NCBI GenBank assembly: GCA_000026125.1
Contig: CU207211.1
Coordinates: forward strand, 496,001 to 560,000
DNA: 64,000 bases
Source of the DNA: Herminiimonas arsenicoxydans
Lineage (GTDB): Bacteria; Pseudomonadota; Gammaproteobacteria; Burkholderiales; Burkholderiaceae_D
Direction: 5' to 3'
This document shows, in pieces, positions 36,880 to 46,780 of this stretch. Each line of letters opens with the position of its first letter. The stretch's first letter is position 1. The position numbers and the translations under genes are program-made. A model generated the notes under the pieces. That model saw only the letters and a program-made list of their open reading frames with translations. It made no database searches and was not told where the DNA came from.

Positions 36880-37260
36880 ATGCACCGACACTCCTTTTCA
36901 TCTTTTTGCCGTCTAATTGCCTGCTTTCTGGTCATGACTGTTCTGACTTCAGGAATAGCAATGGCTGCCTACGTCTGTCCGCAGACAACGGCCCCTGTGC
37001 AAGAGATAGCGATGGGTGACATGCCCTGTGCAGGAATGGATACTGAGAAGCCGGTTCAATGTGCTTCCCAGCAAGCAGGTACGCAGTTAGCGCTTGAACA
37101 TCTGGCCGCCGCACCATTGCTGGGGCCGACCATCGTTTCATTTATCATGCCGGCGTCCCTGCCGCTTGTTCTTACTATTCGGGCTTCAGCCTGGACAAAC
37201 ACCCCCGCGGAATTAGGCGTAGATCCGCCTTATCTCCGAACCCTACGACTCCGTATTTGA
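36880..37260 (+). CDS. Small exported cysteine-containing protein before cusC
   Basis: 126 residues with a signal peptide (LIACFLVMTVLTSGIAMAA) and a short mature part carrying VCPQTT, GDMPCAGMDTEKPVQCAS, a Met/Cys pattern suited to copper or silver. A second hydrophobic stretch (about 85-110) follows. Such small proteins precede cus-type operons in Betaproteobacteria. The ATG at 36880 gives a proper signal peptide; a longer start at 36805 would not. A 71-bp gap separates it from cusC. Copper binding is inference from composition. Confidence 0.6.
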   Translation: MHRHSFSSFCRLIACFLVMTVLTSGIAMAAYVCPQTTAPVQEIAMGDMPCAGMDTEKPVQCASQQAGTQLALEHLAAAPLLGPTIVSFIMPASLPLVLTIRASAWTNTPAELGVDPPYLRTLRLRI

Positions 37261-37331
37261 TTTAACCCTCTGTTGTTTCGCTGGCCGGCATTGTGCTGTG
37301 GTTAGCGTTCGTCTTTTCTACAGGGGGTTGT

Positions 37332-38639
37332 ATGTTTTTGCGTATCCAAGCGCGACTGAATCATCAGTTGCGCACTCTATGCCGAATCGGCGTTTTATTG
37401 GCACTGGCTTTGGGCTTGTCTCTAGCTCACGCCCAGCCCAACGGGCTCACATTAAACCAGGCATTGCAGTTGTCACTGCAGCGCTCATCACTAACCAAGG
37501 CCGCTAGTGCATCGGTGTCGGCCAGTCGTGAATCCGCAGCAAAAGCCGATCAGTTACCTGACCCGATGCTGAAAGTCGGCATCGACAATTTACCGATGAG
37601 CGGCCCCGACCGTTACAGCACGACCAACGATTCCATGACCATGCGTCGGGTCGGCATCGAACAGCAATGGGTCTCTGCCGACAAGCGTGCTGCACGGTCC
37701 GAGCGTGCGCAACGCGCCGTCGAGATGGAAGAAAGTGCTTATCTGGAAAGTGTTGCCAAGGTGCGGGAAGAGACTGCCAAGGCATGGATCAATGTTCTTT
37801 ACGGTCAGCGCACATTGGCATTAGTGAGTGCGATGGAAAAAGAAGCGGCCGAAGACCTGAATGCAGTCAATGCTGCGCATCGCGGTGCCAAGGCAGCAGC
37901 CTCGGACGTGATGCAGACGCAACTGACACTTTCGCAAGCACAGGATGCAACGCGCAAGAACACACAGGATTTGCGGAATGCACGACTCGCACTAAGTCGC
38001 TGGACCGGCATGCCTGCCGCAACTGTCAGCGACGAGACTCCCAAGCTGACTTCACATGTGCCTGGATTGCCAGTAGAAGAACTTGAAAAATATCACCCGA
38101 TCTTATTGACGGCGCGTCGCGCAATCAATCTGGCTGACGCCGACAGCACCGTTGCGACCCGCGAAAGCAATCCGGGCTGGTCGCTTGAAGCAGCTTACAG
38201 TCAGCGCGGCAGTCAGTATCCAAACATGGTGTCTTTTGGCATCAGCATTCCTCTTGCCGTTAATCGTGCGCAGAGACAGAACCGCGACATCGCGGAAAAA
38301 TCTGCCCTGGGTACCAAAGCACGCATGCAGTACGAAGAGGCATTGCGTGACCTGCAGACTGAAATCGAGAATCAGTCATCCACACTGGAAAGTCTTAAAG
38401 GACGCGTTACGCAACTCAATACGCAATTGCTGCCGGCCGCATCGCAGCAGGTGGAATTGGCAACGGCTGCGTATCGCTCGGGAGCGGGCAGTTTGAGTGC
38501 AGTTTTCAATGCAAAAAAGATGTTGTTGGAACGACGGCTTCAAATAGTAGAACTTGAAAAAGAAGCGGCGCTGACTTGGGCAGCGCTTGAATATCACGTA
38601 GTTCCACATGACATGGTGCCTGCAGGAGAAATGCAATGA
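37332..38639 (+). CDS. cusC: CusC-like outer-membrane efflux channel
   Basis: 435-residue TolC-family channel for Cu(I)/Ag(I) efflux. The signal peptide (LLALALGLSLAHAQ) ends near residue 35, and two OEP repeats follow (NQALQLSLQRSSLTKAASAS; then TAAYRSGAGSLSAVFNAKKML). The helix-rich hairpins show EMEESAYLESVAKVREETAK. The ATG at 37332 has AGGGGGTTG upstream; an earlier in-frame ATG at 37293 is rejected as it lacks a ribosome site. ATGA overlap with cusB indicates translational coupling. Confidence 0.88.
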   Translation: MFLRIQARLNHQLRTLCRIGVLLALALGLSLAHAQPNGLTLNQALQLSLQRSSLTKAASASVSASRESAAKADQLPDPMLKVGIDNLPMSGPDRYSTTNDSMTMRRVGIEQQWVSADKRAARSERAQRAVEMEESAYLESVAKVREETAKAWINVLYGQRTLALVSAMEKEAAEDLNAVNAAHRGAKAAASDVMQTQLTLSQAQDATRKNTQDLRNARLALSRWTGMPAATVSDETPKLTSHVPGLPVEELEKYHPILLTARRAINLADADSTVATRESNPGWSLEAAYSQRGSQYPNMVSFGISIPLAVNRAQRQNRDIAEKSALGTKARMQYEEALRDLQTEIENQSSTLESLKGRVTQLNTQLLPAASQQVELATAAYRSGAGSLSAVFNAKKMLLERRLQIVELEKEAALTWAALEYHVVPHDMVPAGEMQ

Positions 38640-40138
38640 AATTCAAATCCACATCCACATTGAAAGCGATTATCTTGGTAGTGATAGGCGCTGGCCTCGT
38701 CTTTGGCGGGTATTGGTTAGGTACGCAAAGAAGTATGAAGGGCGCGTCGACATCTGCTGCAGCGAGCACAGAGAGAGTCGATCCGAAGACAGGTCGCAAA
38801 ATCCTGTACTGGCATGACCCTATGGTCCCAGGAAATAAGTTTGATAAACCAGGTAAAAGTCCTTTCATGGATATGCAGTTGGTCCCGGTCTACGCTGATG
38901 AAGGTTCAGATGATGCCGGAGTAAAAATTAGTCCTTCGCTTCAACAGAATCTGGGCATCCGCTTTGCAACCGTAAGGCGCGAAGAAGTACGTGACGCATT
39001 CGAAGTAGTCGGGACGACGCAGTTCGATGAGAGTGCAACGGAAGTCGTGCAAAGCCGGGTTACCGGATATATAGACAAACTGTATGCCCGCTCGCCCATG
39101 CAGCGCATCAAGCGCGGCGAAGCTATTGCTTCAATTTTCGTTCCCGACTGGATTGCGCCGCAAGAGGAATATCTGGCGCTCAAGCGTGGCGGCAATACCG
39201 AGCTGATGGCAGCCGCCAGGCAAAGAATGCGCGCGATGTCTATTCCTGATGGATTGATAAACCAGGCGGACCGTACAGGACAATCCCAACAGCACTTTAC
39301 GCTGACATCGCCTGTAACAGGTGTCATCACAGAACTATCAGTACGCGATGGCGCCATGGTCGCTCCCGGCATGACCATTGCAAAAGTCGCTGGCTTGAAT
39401 AAGGTTTGGCTGGTAGCAGAAGTCCCTGAGGCATTGAGCAATGTAGTCCGCTCTGGTATGACAGTAGAAGCCACATTCTCAGGTGACGCGAATAGAAAAT
39501 ACAGCGGCAAGGTTCGCGAAATTCTGCCGGGCATCAGCACTGCGACACGCACCTTGCAAGCTAGACTGGAACTGGATAATCGTGATGGCAGCCTCACGCC
39601 AGGCATGCTGATGCGCGTTCGCCTGAATGCCGACAAATCCGTTTCAAAGCTTCTGGTTCCAAGCGAAGCAGTGATTGCAAACGGCAAGCAATCCATTGTT
39701 CTGGTGGTTGGCGAAAACAACAGCATGCAACCTGTAGTTGTGACGATAGGACGGGATATCGGGAGCGATACCGAAATTCTAAATGGCTTGAGCGACGGAC
39801 AGAAGGTAGTCGCCTCGGGACAATTCCTGATCGATTCGGAAGCCAGTCTGAAGTCGGTATTACCCAAGTTTGCCGGAACCAAGCAGACTATGCAGCCGGT
39901 AGCAGCTTCTGTTTACCGAGGTATAGGCACCGTGGAGAAAGTGACGCCTAAAGCATTAACGCTTTCGCACAAGCCCATTCCAGAGCTTGAATGGGGTGCG
40001 ATGACGATGGATTTCAACAAGTTGCGTCCTGAGTTATTCGGCGAGATAAAAGCAGGACAGGAAGTTGAATTTTCCTTCAAGGAAAATGATGATGGTTACT
40101 TGCTGGAGACCGTCAAACCGTTCGGAGGCAAGCAATGA
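38636..40138 (+). CDS. cusB: CusB membrane-fusion protein fused to a CusF domain
   Basis: 500 residues. N-terminal anchor (about 8-28), then a heavy-metal-binding domain with [20 protein letters not shown] (about 60-80), the adaptor barrel and lipoyl motifs ([23 protein letters not shown]), and at the C-terminus (about 425-500) a complete CusF-like OB fold: [44 protein letters not shown]. The fused CusF domain keeps the Trp and Met ligands (W-G-A-M-T-M). It would deliver Cu(I) straight to the pump. Starts by ATGA overlap with cusC and ends by ATGA overlap with cusA. Confidence 0.93.
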   Translation: MKFKSTSTLKAIILVVIGAGLVFGGYWLGTQRSMKGASTSAAASTERVDPKTGRKILYWHDPMVPGNKFDKPGKSPFMDMQLVPVYADEGSDDAGVKISPSLQQNLGIRFATVRREEVRDAFEVVGTTQFDESATEVVQSRVTGYIDKLYARSPMQRIKRGEAIASIFVPDWIAPQEEYLALKRGGNTELMAAARQRMRAMSIPDGLINQADRTGQSQQHFTLTSPVTGVITELSVRDGAMVAPGMTIAKVAGLNKVWLVAEVPEALSNVVRSGMTVEATFSGDANRKYSGKVREILPGISTATRTLQARLELDNRDGSLTPGMLMRVRLNADKSVSKLLVPSEAVIANGKQSIVLVVGENNSMQPVVVTIGRDIGSDTEILNGLSDGQKVVASGQFLIDSEASLKSVLPKFAGTKQTMQPVAASVYRGIGTVEKVTPKALTLSHKPIPELEWGAMTMDFNKLRPELFGEIKAGQEVEFSFKENDDGYLLETVKPFGGKQ

Positions 40139-43100
40139 TTGCGCGAGTTATTCGCTGGTCCATTGCCAACCGATTCTGGGTATTGCTTGCTGCACTCGTC
40201 ATTACAGGATGGGGTCTATGGTCGTTGAACAAAACACCTTTGGACGCATTGCCAGACCTGTCGGACACGCAAGTCATTATTCGCGCCCAGTATCCCGGCA
40301 AGGCCCCGCAGATAGTGGAAGACCAAGTTACTTATCCACTCACCACGGCACTGCTGGCTGTTCCGGGGGCCAAGACGGTCCGTGGTTATTCTTTCTTTGG
40401 TGATTCGTTTGTCTATGTTCTTTTTGACGATGCGACAGACCAATACTGGGCACGTTCCAGAGTGTTGGAATACATCAGTCAAGTGCAAAGCCGCTTACCG
40501 CAGGGTGTGCGGGCCGAGCTTGGTCCTGATGGAACCGGAGTAGGCTGGATATTTGAATACGCCTTAGTCGACCGCACAGGACACAACGACCTCAGTCAGT
40601 TGCGCACATTGAATGACTGGTTCCTGAAGTTCGAGCTCAAAACAGTCCCGGATGTAGCCGAGGTCGCCAGCATCGGTGGCATGGTAAAGCAGTATCAAGT
40701 CATTCTCGACCCGGACAAGTTACGCGCATTCGGCATCTCGCATGCAAAGGTGCTGGATGCGCTGGCGAAGGCCAATCAGGAGTCCGGTGGTTCGGTCGTT
40801 GAGATGGCTGAGACCGAATATATGGTGCGCTCGCACGGCTATCTGCGTTCACTGGAAGATTTTCGCAATGTCCTGTTGAATGCAAATGATGCAGGTACAC
40901 CAGTATTGCTCAGGGATGTAGCGACCGTGCGCATAGGCCCGGAAATGCGCCGCGGGATTGCGGAGTTGAATGGTGAAGGTGAGGTTGCAGGTGGCGTTGT
41001 TGTCATGCGCTCAGGTAAGAACGCGCTGGAAACCATCAAAGCTGTTAAAACGAAGCTCGCCACTTTGCAAAGTTCACTTCCGAAAGGTGTGGAAGTGGTT
41101 ACGACCTATGACCGTTCCAAACTGATTACGTCTGCAGTGACCAATCTTAGAGACAAGCTGATTGAAGAGTTTGTTGTGGTCGCGCTGGTCTGCGCCATCT
41201 TCCTGTTTCATCTGCGCAGTGCGCTGGTCGCCATCATCTCGCTACCCTTGGGTGTGCTCGCTGCATTCATTGTGATGCGTTACCAAGGCGTCAATGCCAA
41301 TTTGATGTCATTGGGTGGTATCGCCATTGCTGTGGGTGCCATGGTAGATGCAGCGATTGTCATGATTGAAAACGCACACAAGCATCTGGAAGCCTATACG
41401 CATGCACATCCGAATCAGGAAATTAGTGCAAGTGAGCGATGGGATTTGATTGCAGAGTCGGCTATTGAGGTTGGGCCAGCACTGTTCTTCTCACTACTTA
41501 TCGTTACGCTATCTTTCATTCCCGTATTTGCCTTGGAAGCGCAGGAGGGAAAACTGTTTGCACCGCTCGCCTATACGAAAACCTATACGCTGGCAGCCGC
41601 TGCCGGCTTGGCGATTACGCTGATACCAGTATTGATGGGGTACATGATACGTGGGCGTATTCCAAGCGAAGCATCAAATCCGATTAACCGTGTACTGATA
41701 CGCGCGTATCGACCAGTGTTGAATGCAAGTCTGGCTCATCCGAAATGGACGATTGTCATTGCATTTATCGCTCTTGCTCTGACAGTGATCCCTCTGTCCA
41801 AGCTAGGAGGTGAGTTCTTGCCGCCTTTGGACGAAGGTGATTTGCTGTACATGCCTTCTGCATTGCCCGGGCTGTCTGCATCCAAAGCCAGCGAATTGCT
41901 GCAACAGACCGACCGTCTCATCAAGACGGTGCCTGAAGTTGCTACGGTGTTTGGCAAGGCCGGTCGTGCGGAATCGGCAACAGACCCTGCGCCGCTGGAA
42001 ATGTTTGAAACGACCATTCAGTTCAAGCCGAAAGACCAATGGCGTGCAGGCATGACCTCTGCAAAGCTCATTGAAGAGTTGGACCGGATAGTCAAGGTTC
42101 CGGGACTATCGAATGTTTGGGTGCCACCTATCCGTAATCGCATCGACATGCTTTCGACTGGCATCAAGACGCCTGTGGGTGTGAAGGTATCCGGTGCCGA
42201 CCTCGGGCAAATCGATAAAATCGCCACGCAAATCGAAGCCGTCGTCAAAAAAGTGCCGGGAGTAACTTCTGCATTGGCAGAACGCGTCAGCGGTGGACGT
42301 TATATCGATATCGACATCGATCGCGCAAAAGCAGCGCGTTACGGACTTGCGGTGACGGACGTGCAATCGGTTATTTCATCTGCCATTGGTGGAGAAAACA
42401 TTGGTGAAGTTGTGGATGGGCGCCAGCGTTTTCCTATCAATGTCCGTTATCCGCAGGATTATCGTAACTCCGTGCAAACACTGCGTGACTTTCCTATTGT
42501 CACAGACAGAGGTGCGCAGGTAAGGCTTGGTGATATTACAAACATCAAGGTAGCTGATGGGCCGCCTATGATACGCAGCGAGAATGCACGGCTTTCTGGC
42601 TGGGTCTATGTCGATGTACGCGGAACGGACTTGCACACAGCCGTGAAGGCAATGCAGGTAGCGGTGGCAAAAGAAGTAAAGCTGCCACCTGGATATGCGA
42701 TCGGCTGGTCGGGGCAATTTGAGTATTTAGAAAGAGCTGCCGCCAAGCTGCAAACGGTCATTCCACTCACGCTGGGCGTCATCCTTATCCTCCTGTACCT
42801 AGCATTCCGCTCAGTATCGGAAGCATTGCTACTCATGCTGACGGTGCCTTTTGCACTCATTGGTGGCTTCTGGTTTGTGTGGTTGTTAGGTCATGCGGTT
42901 TCGGTGGCCACTGCGGTCGGTTTTATCGCCTTGGCAGGACTGGCTGCTGAGTTCGGTGTCGTGATGCTGGTGTATCTACGCAATTCATTGAATCAGCGAT
43001 TGCAGTCCGGTCTGCCGTTGAGCAAGGAGCTCATTGCGGAAGCAATACGAGAAGGAGCTGTACTGCGTGTGCGTCCCAAAGCCATGACCGTAGCCGTTAT

Positions 43101-43287
43101 CCTGGGCGGTCTTATTCCGATTATGTTCGGCAGCGGCGCGGGGTCTGAAGTAATGCAAAGGATTGCAGCACCTATGGTGGGCGGCATGATTACCGCACCA
43201 TTGTTGTCACTTTTTGTAATTCCAGCAGCATGGCGTTTGCTTCAAGAACGCAAATTACGTTTGGCAGTACGAAACAAATCAATTTAA
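40135..43287 (+). CDS. cusA: CusA Cu(I)/Ag(I) RND pump
   Basis: 1050-residue inner-membrane HME-RND transporter, 12 TM segments. Its TM4 motif [17 protein letters not shown] differs from CzcA (Asp present, second Asp and Glu in the CusA pattern) and marks the monovalent-metal group. Periplasmic porter methionines, e.g. [11 protein letters not shown] and [10 protein letters not shown], are consistent with Cu/Ag. The length and layout match CusA. Couples to cusB by ATGA. It is the second RND pump of the island, about 6.4 kb after czcA. Confidence 0.94.
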   Translation: MIARVIRWSIANRFWVLLAALVITGWGLWSLNKTPLDALPDLSDTQVIIRAQYPGKAPQIVEDQVTYPLTTALLAVPGAKTVRGYSFFGDSFVYVLFDDATDQYWARSRVLEYISQVQSRLPQGVRAELGPDGTGVGWIFEYALVDRTGHNDLSQLRTLNDWFLKFELKTVPDVAEVASIGGMVKQYQVILDPDKLRAFGISHAKVLDALAKANQESGGSVVEMAETEYMVRSHGYLRSLEDFRNVLLNANDAGTPVLLRDVATVRIGPEMRRGIAELNGEGEVAGGVVVMRSGKNALETIKAVKTKLATLQSSLPKGVEVVTTYDRSKLITSAVTNLRDKLIEEFVVVALVCAIFLFHLRSALVAIISLPLGVLAAFIVMRYQGVNANLMSLGGIAIAVGAMVDAAIVMIENAHKHLEAYTHAHPNQEISASERWDLIAESAIEVGPALFFSLLIVTLSFIPVFALEAQEGKLFAPLAYTKTYTLAAAAGLAITLIPVLMGYMIRGRIPSEASNPINRVLIRAYRPVLNASLAHPKWTIVIAFIALALTVIPLSKLGGEFLPPLDEGDLLYMPSALPGLSASKASELLQQTDRLIKTVPEVATVFGKAGRAESATDPAPLEMFETTIQFKPKDQWRAGMTSAKLIEELDRIVKVPGLSNVWVPPIRNRIDMLSTGIKTPVGVKVSGADLGQIDKIATQIEAVVKKVPGVTSALAERVSGGRYIDIDIDRAKAARYGLAVTDVQSVISSAIGGENIGEVVDGRQRFPINVRYPQDYRNSVQTLRDFPIVTDRGAQVRLGDITNIKVADGPPMIRSENARLSGWVYVDVRGTDLHTAVKAMQVAVAKEVKLPPGYAIGWSGQFEYLERAAAKLQTVIPLTLGVILILLYLAFRSVSEALLLMLTVPFALIGGFWFVWLLGHAVSVATAVGFIALAGLAAEFGVVMLVYLRNSLNQRLQSGLPLSKELIAEAIREGAVLRVRPKAMTVAVILGGLIPIMFGSGAGSEVMQRIAAPMVGGMITAPLLSLFVIPAAWRLLQERKLRLAVRNKSI

Positions 43288-43303
43288 ATACTAGGAGTAT
43301 CAA

Positions 43304-43675
43304 ATGAAGAAATCGTTTTTAAATTCGGTAGCAGTCTTTGGTTTTTCTCTGATTACAGTGGCTGCCTACGCAGAGCAGGGCAGTAAAGGAATGGACATGG
43401 CAGGAATGAAGATGGATAACATGCCAGCGAAATCAGCGAGTGCAACAGCCCTTTCGGATGGCGTAGTCAAAGCCGTTGATAAAGAGAACAAAAGCATTAC
43501 CCTGAAACACGGTCGCATCAAGAGCGCGACGGTAGAGATGGGGCCTATGACCATGCAGTTTGCCGTGCAAGACACAGCGCTACTTTCCAATGTAAAAGTA
43601 GGCGATAAAGTGAAATTTACGGTTGAAAACGTCAATGACGAAGCAACTGTGACGGTGTTGTCTATTCAGAAATGA
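43304..43675 (+). CDS. cusF: CusF periplasmic Cu/Ag chaperone
   Basis: 123 residues with a signal peptide (VAVFGFSLITVAAYA), a Met-rich spacer (MDMAGMKMDNMPAKS) and the CusF OB fold: GVVKAVDKENKSITLKHGRI, then MGPMTMQFAVQDT, carrying His and the MTM copper ligands. The Trp of E. coli CusF is not seen in this motif (G-P-M-T-M). A second CusF domain is fused to cusB, so the pump has two chaperone units. Starts 16 bp after cusA. Confidence 0.9.
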   Translation: MKKSFLNSVAVFGFSLITVAAYAEQGSKGMDMAGMKMDNMPAKSASATALSDGVVKAVDKENKSITLKHGRIKSATVEMGPMTMQFAVQDTALLSNVKVGDKVKFTVENVNDEATVTVLSIQK

Positions 43676-43767
43676 GCACGTAAATCTTGAATCACTGAAA
43701 GCTGCAACTAACACATTGCCTGATGGCATGCCTTATCAAGGTCGTTTGGCATTCTCAAAAAAACGTG

Positions 43768-43802
43768 CATTGGCAGGAGATCAAATAGATCTTCTGCCAA
43801 TG
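43768..43802. terminator. Bidirectional terminator between cusF and copZ
   Basis: A 15-bp stem with one mismatch: CATTGGCAGGAGATC (43768-43782) and GATCTTCTGCCAATG (43788-43802), loop AAATA. It lies between convergent cusF and copZ and should stop both transcripts. The flanking T-run is weak on both sides. Confidence 0.75.
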
Positions 43803-43810
43803 TTCAACTC

Positions 43811-44062
43811 TCAGGCACAACAGCACCCACTTGCTTTAGGTTTCGCGTCTTGCTCAGATGTCACTCCATAACCCGCATTACGCAAAACTTCTTGTAACTC
43901 TTCCTCCGTCGTCAACGATTCATCAAAGCTGACTGTCGCTTCGCCTGCCGCGAGCGATACGCTGACTTTATCTACTCCATCGACTTTTGTCATGGCAGCC
44001 GACACTCTAGCCACACAACTGCGACAAGTCATTCCCATTACTTTAAAAAGCTTCGTTTTCAT
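43811..44062 (-). CDS. copZ: CopZ-type copper chaperone (HMA domain)
   Basis: 83-residue cytoplasmic metallochaperone with one heavy-metal-associated domain; the metal site is GMTCRSC (Cys at about 13 and 16) and the C-terminus ends in SGCCCA. It should carry Cu(I) to a P-type ATPase, which is not encoded nearby. It is read by its own promoter, a CueR-type site at 44140-44170. The three-cysteine tail is unusual for the family. ATG at 44062. Confidence 0.9.
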   Translation of the reverse strand: MKTKLFKVMGMTCRSCVARVSAAMTKVDGVDKVSVSLAAGEATVSFDESLTTEEELQEVLRNAGYGVTSEQDAKPKASGCCCA

Positions 44063-44139
44063 AGCAGACCTTGTTAAGTAGACATCCCAAACATCTCGAT
44101 ATCTCAGAAGTAGATATTCTTGCCCGTTTGGATAAATTC

Positions 44140-44170
44140 ACTTTAGACCTTCCCATAATTAGAAGGTCAA
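44140..44170 (-). promoter_or_regulatory. CueR-type promoter of copZ
   Basis: Read on the reverse strand, a -35 TTGACC (44165-44170) and a -10 TAAAGT (44140-44145) are separated by 19 bp, with inverted repeat GACCTTC (44146-44152) / GAAGGTC (44162-44168). Both the spacing and the ACCTTCC-type arms match copper-responsive MerR-family promoters. No cueR gene is in this window. Confidence 0.85.
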
Positions 44171-44420
44171 GAAGCAAAAGCAGTACGTAATGGCGCGATT
44201 GGATCAAATGAAAGAGATTGCTAAGCTCGACAAATGGATGGCTAGTCATAAAGCTCATGTATTCCAACGTCAATAATCATCCTGTCTTTATTCAAGTTCT
44301 ATCATTTTTTCGTATTAAAACTTTGGCACAATTCATCAAGCGACCGAACGGTTTGCTCGACTTGTACGGATCCCTTTCGCGCTACCTGTGCAGATATACA
44401 CATGCAGCAAATTAGCGTGG
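44171..44420. other. Gene-free stretch upstream of copZ
   Basis: About 250 bp between the copZ promoter and copS. The only open frame I find is a 28-codon one starting ATGGCGCGATTG near 44190, with no support, and some debris on both strands. The region between copZ and copS is otherwise empty. Confidence 0.5.
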
Positions 44421-45869
44421 CTATGCAACTGAATCGCTGTCCAGATCCACATTGGAAATGGATGGCAACTCGATTAAAAACTTAATCAATCCATTTCGCG
44501 AGGTCGCCTGCACCTTGCCATCATGCGCTTCGATAATGGATTTGACGATTGCTAAGCCCAGGCCAGCACCGGACTTTCTTTGCCGAGACGGGTCTACACG
44601 GAAGAACCTATCAAACAACTTTGGAAGGTCGTCTTCAGCGATTTGCTCTCCCGGATTTTCAACACAGATTGTGGTGCGCTTTGCATCTTGATGTAGACGC
44701 ACGATGACCGAGGAACCGGGCAAAGAGTAACGGATCGCGTTAGACAGAAGGTTGCTCAGAGCACGCAGCATCATGTCACGATCGGCAATGATTGGTTTAA
44801 CTTGGCCGCTTAAAGTGAGCGTAATGTTGGCATCTTCCGCGAGCACTTCAAAATAATCAAAGAGACCTTGGACCAGACCGGTGATATCAGTGTTCGTTAG
44901 ACGAAGATTGCGCGGGTCATTTTCTGTCTGTGCCAAGAAAAGCATGTCGCCAATCATCAGACTTAGGCGATCAAATTCTTCAAGATTGGAATAAAGCACC
45001 TCACGGTATTCGTCCGCGCTACGCACCTGGCTCAAAGCCACCTGTGTTTGCGTGCTGAGATTGGTAACGGGCGTGCGTAATTCGTGCGCAATATCGGCTG
45101 AGAAATTTGCTAGTTTGGCAAAGCCATCTTCAATTCGCCCCAGCATGTCATTGAATGACACAGCAAGTTCTGCCAACTCGATCGGCACGTCAGTTGGACT
45201 CAAACGCACATCAAGTTGAGAGGAGCGAATAGCACGGATTTCGCGGGAGACTTTACGAATTGGACGGTGCCCCCATTGAACGGCGAACCATGCCACCACG
45301 AGGGCGATCAGCGCAACAATCAGAGTTGCCCACCATAAAATGCGCTTGAACATATCGAGAAAGTCGAGATGGAAATCGATGTCCATTGCGACTGCGACAA
45401 TATGGCCGTTTAGGGTAGGTGACTTTGAATTGTTGATTGTCATTGCGCCGCCGCGATATGACTTTCCTTCAGCATTCCAAATAACGAGCTGATGGTTCGT
45501 GATGGAAAAATCCCGCGTTCCATGCGCAAAAACTGGCGCTAGAGCAGGACCGGGACTTACATACACCGGCTGACCAGATCGATCGAGCACGCTATATGAA
45601 ATGCCGTGGCGTCCAATAGCGATAGCGGATAGCTGCTGCGACAGTTTCGCGTCATCACCCACATTCCGCTGCGCGTCCAGCGTTTTGGCGACTGCGTTGG
45701 CGACGGCTTGCAATTCTCCTGCATCCTGTTCTGCAAAGTGATGCTCGAGTGAGCGCACAATAATCCAGTTGAAGGTCAAAAACACAAGCGTGGTCGCAAT
45801 GCCAACCAGCACGGTGACGCGCCATGCTAGAGATATAGGGCGACGCTTTGGGGTGATGTTATTCGCCAT
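44421..45869 (-). CDS. cusS: Copper-responsive sensor kinase
   Basis: 482-residue inner-membrane heavy-metal sensor kinase. Two TM segments (about 18-38 and 165-188) enclose a periplasmic sensor domain; then HAMP and the HisKA domain with phospho-acceptor His in [16 protein letters not shown], an N box ([14 protein letters not shown]), and G boxes ([12 protein letters not shown]). The heavy-metal kinase group is suggested by the periplasmic domain layout. It overlaps the regulator gene by 11 bp, and the pair is divergent from copA. CopS is the alternative name. Confidence 0.9.
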   Translation of the reverse strand: MANNITPKRRPISLAWRVTVLVGIATTLVFLTFNWIIVRSLEHHFAEQDAGELQAVANAVAKTLDAQRNVGDDAKLSQQLSAIAIGRHGISYSVLDRSGQPVYVSPGPALAPVFAHGTRDFSITNHQLVIWNAEGKSYRGGAMTINNSKSPTLNGHIVAVAMDIDFHLDFLDMFKRILWWATLIVALIALVVAWFAVQWGHRPIRKVSREIRAIRSSQLDVRLSPTDVPIELAELAVSFNDMLGRIEDGFAKLANFSADIAHELRTPVTNLSTQTQVALSQVRSADEYREVLYSNLEEFDRLSLMIGDMLFLAQTENDPRNLRLTNTDITGLVQGLFDYFEVLAEDANITLTLSGQVKPIIADRDMMLRALSNLLSNAIRYSLPGSSVIVRLHQDAKRTTICVENPGEQIAEDDLPKLFDRFFRVDPSRQRKSGAGLGLAIVKSIIEAHDGKVQATSRNGLIKFLIELPSISNVDLDSDSVA

Positions 45870-46542
45870 TTGGCGTATCTAGTGTGTAGCCCATCCCGCG
45901 CACCGTATGAATGAGTTTAGGCTCAAACGGATCGTCAATCTTGGCGCGCAATCGGCGAATAGCCACGTCTATGGCGTTACTATCGCTATCGAAATTCATA
46001 TCCCAAACTTGGGATGCGATCAGCGAACGGGGTAACACTTCCCCCTGTCTTCTGGCCAACAGCTCCAGTAAGGAAAATTCTTTGTTGGTCAGCACTATTT
46101 TCTGACCCATACGGGTTGCTTTGCGACGCGGCAAATCCAGGATCAGATCAGCTACTTCCAATCTTTCCGATTGGCTAGGAGCGCTACCACGCCGCAGCAA
46201 GGTCCGTACTCTCGCTAATAATTCAGAAAACGCGAACGGTTTGATTAAGTAATCGTCGGCCCCTAACTCAAGACCTTTGACACGATCATCGACACCACCA
46301 CGTGCGGTTAAAAACAAAACTGGCATCTGTTTGCCTGCTTCACGTAACGATTTGACGATGCGCCAGCCATCAACGTCAGGAAGCATGACGTCAAGTAACA
46401 CCAAATCGTACTGTTCGTTCATTGCCATATGGTGACCATCCAGACCGTTCCGGGCTAAATCGACCATAAAACCTGCTTCCATAAGTCCTTGCCGGACGTA
46501 ATCTGCGGTTTTGTTCTCGTCTTCAACAACCAATATCTTCAT
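45859..46542 (-). CDS. cusR: Copper-responsive response regulator
   Basis: 227-residue OmpR-type regulator. Receiver domain with phospho-acceptor Asp52 in [10 protein letters not shown] and Lys in [10 protein letters not shown]; winged-helix C-terminus with [18 protein letters not shown] and [11 protein letters not shown]. It closely follows the CusR/CopR pattern of the copper/silver family. It overlaps cusS by 11 bp and is divergent from copA; its likely site is the palindrome at 46641. CopR is the alternative name. Confidence 0.9.
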   Translation of the reverse strand: MKILVVEDENKTADYVRQGLMEAGFMVDLARNGLDGHHMAMNEQYDLVLLDVMLPDVDGWRIVKSLREAGKQMPVLFLTARGGVDDRVKGLELGADDYLIKPFAFSELLARVRTLLRRGSAPSQSERLEVADLILDLPRRKATRMGQKIVLTNKEFSLLELLARRQGEVLPRSLIASQVWDMNFDSDSNAIDVAIRRLRAKIDDPFEPKLIHTVRGMGYTLDTPNGE

Positions 46543-46640
46543 GTGACTCTGCTTTCAGCGCTGTCATTACTTCGGGGATACAGAATCCCCGAATGCCTCG
46601 AAATATACCGTAAGTTATCTTCCGCCCAGATGACAGCAAC

Positions 46641-46656
46641 ATTACATAAATGTAAT
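46641..46656. promoter_or_regulatory. Putative cop box (CusR/CopR binding site)
   Basis: Perfect inverted repeat ATTACA (46641-46646) and TGTAAT (46651-46656) with spacer TAAA, between the divergent regulator and copA. This is the ATTACA-n4-TGTAAT pattern of cop boxes and should control both transcripts. Confidence 0.82.
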
Positions 46657-46780
46657 CAAAGGGTCATTCGCTCGAAAGCGTAGAGCGTCTACGATGGCTA
46701 CATTCGCGGGAATGCGAATGATTCAAGCCAGAAACGATTTAGTATCAACTCGTTTGACTGATCCATAAAGGAAACAAAAC

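Noticed and set aside
44190..44276. 28-codon frame starting ATGGCGCGATTG near the copZ promoter
   Set aside because: Too short, no family, no ribosome site.
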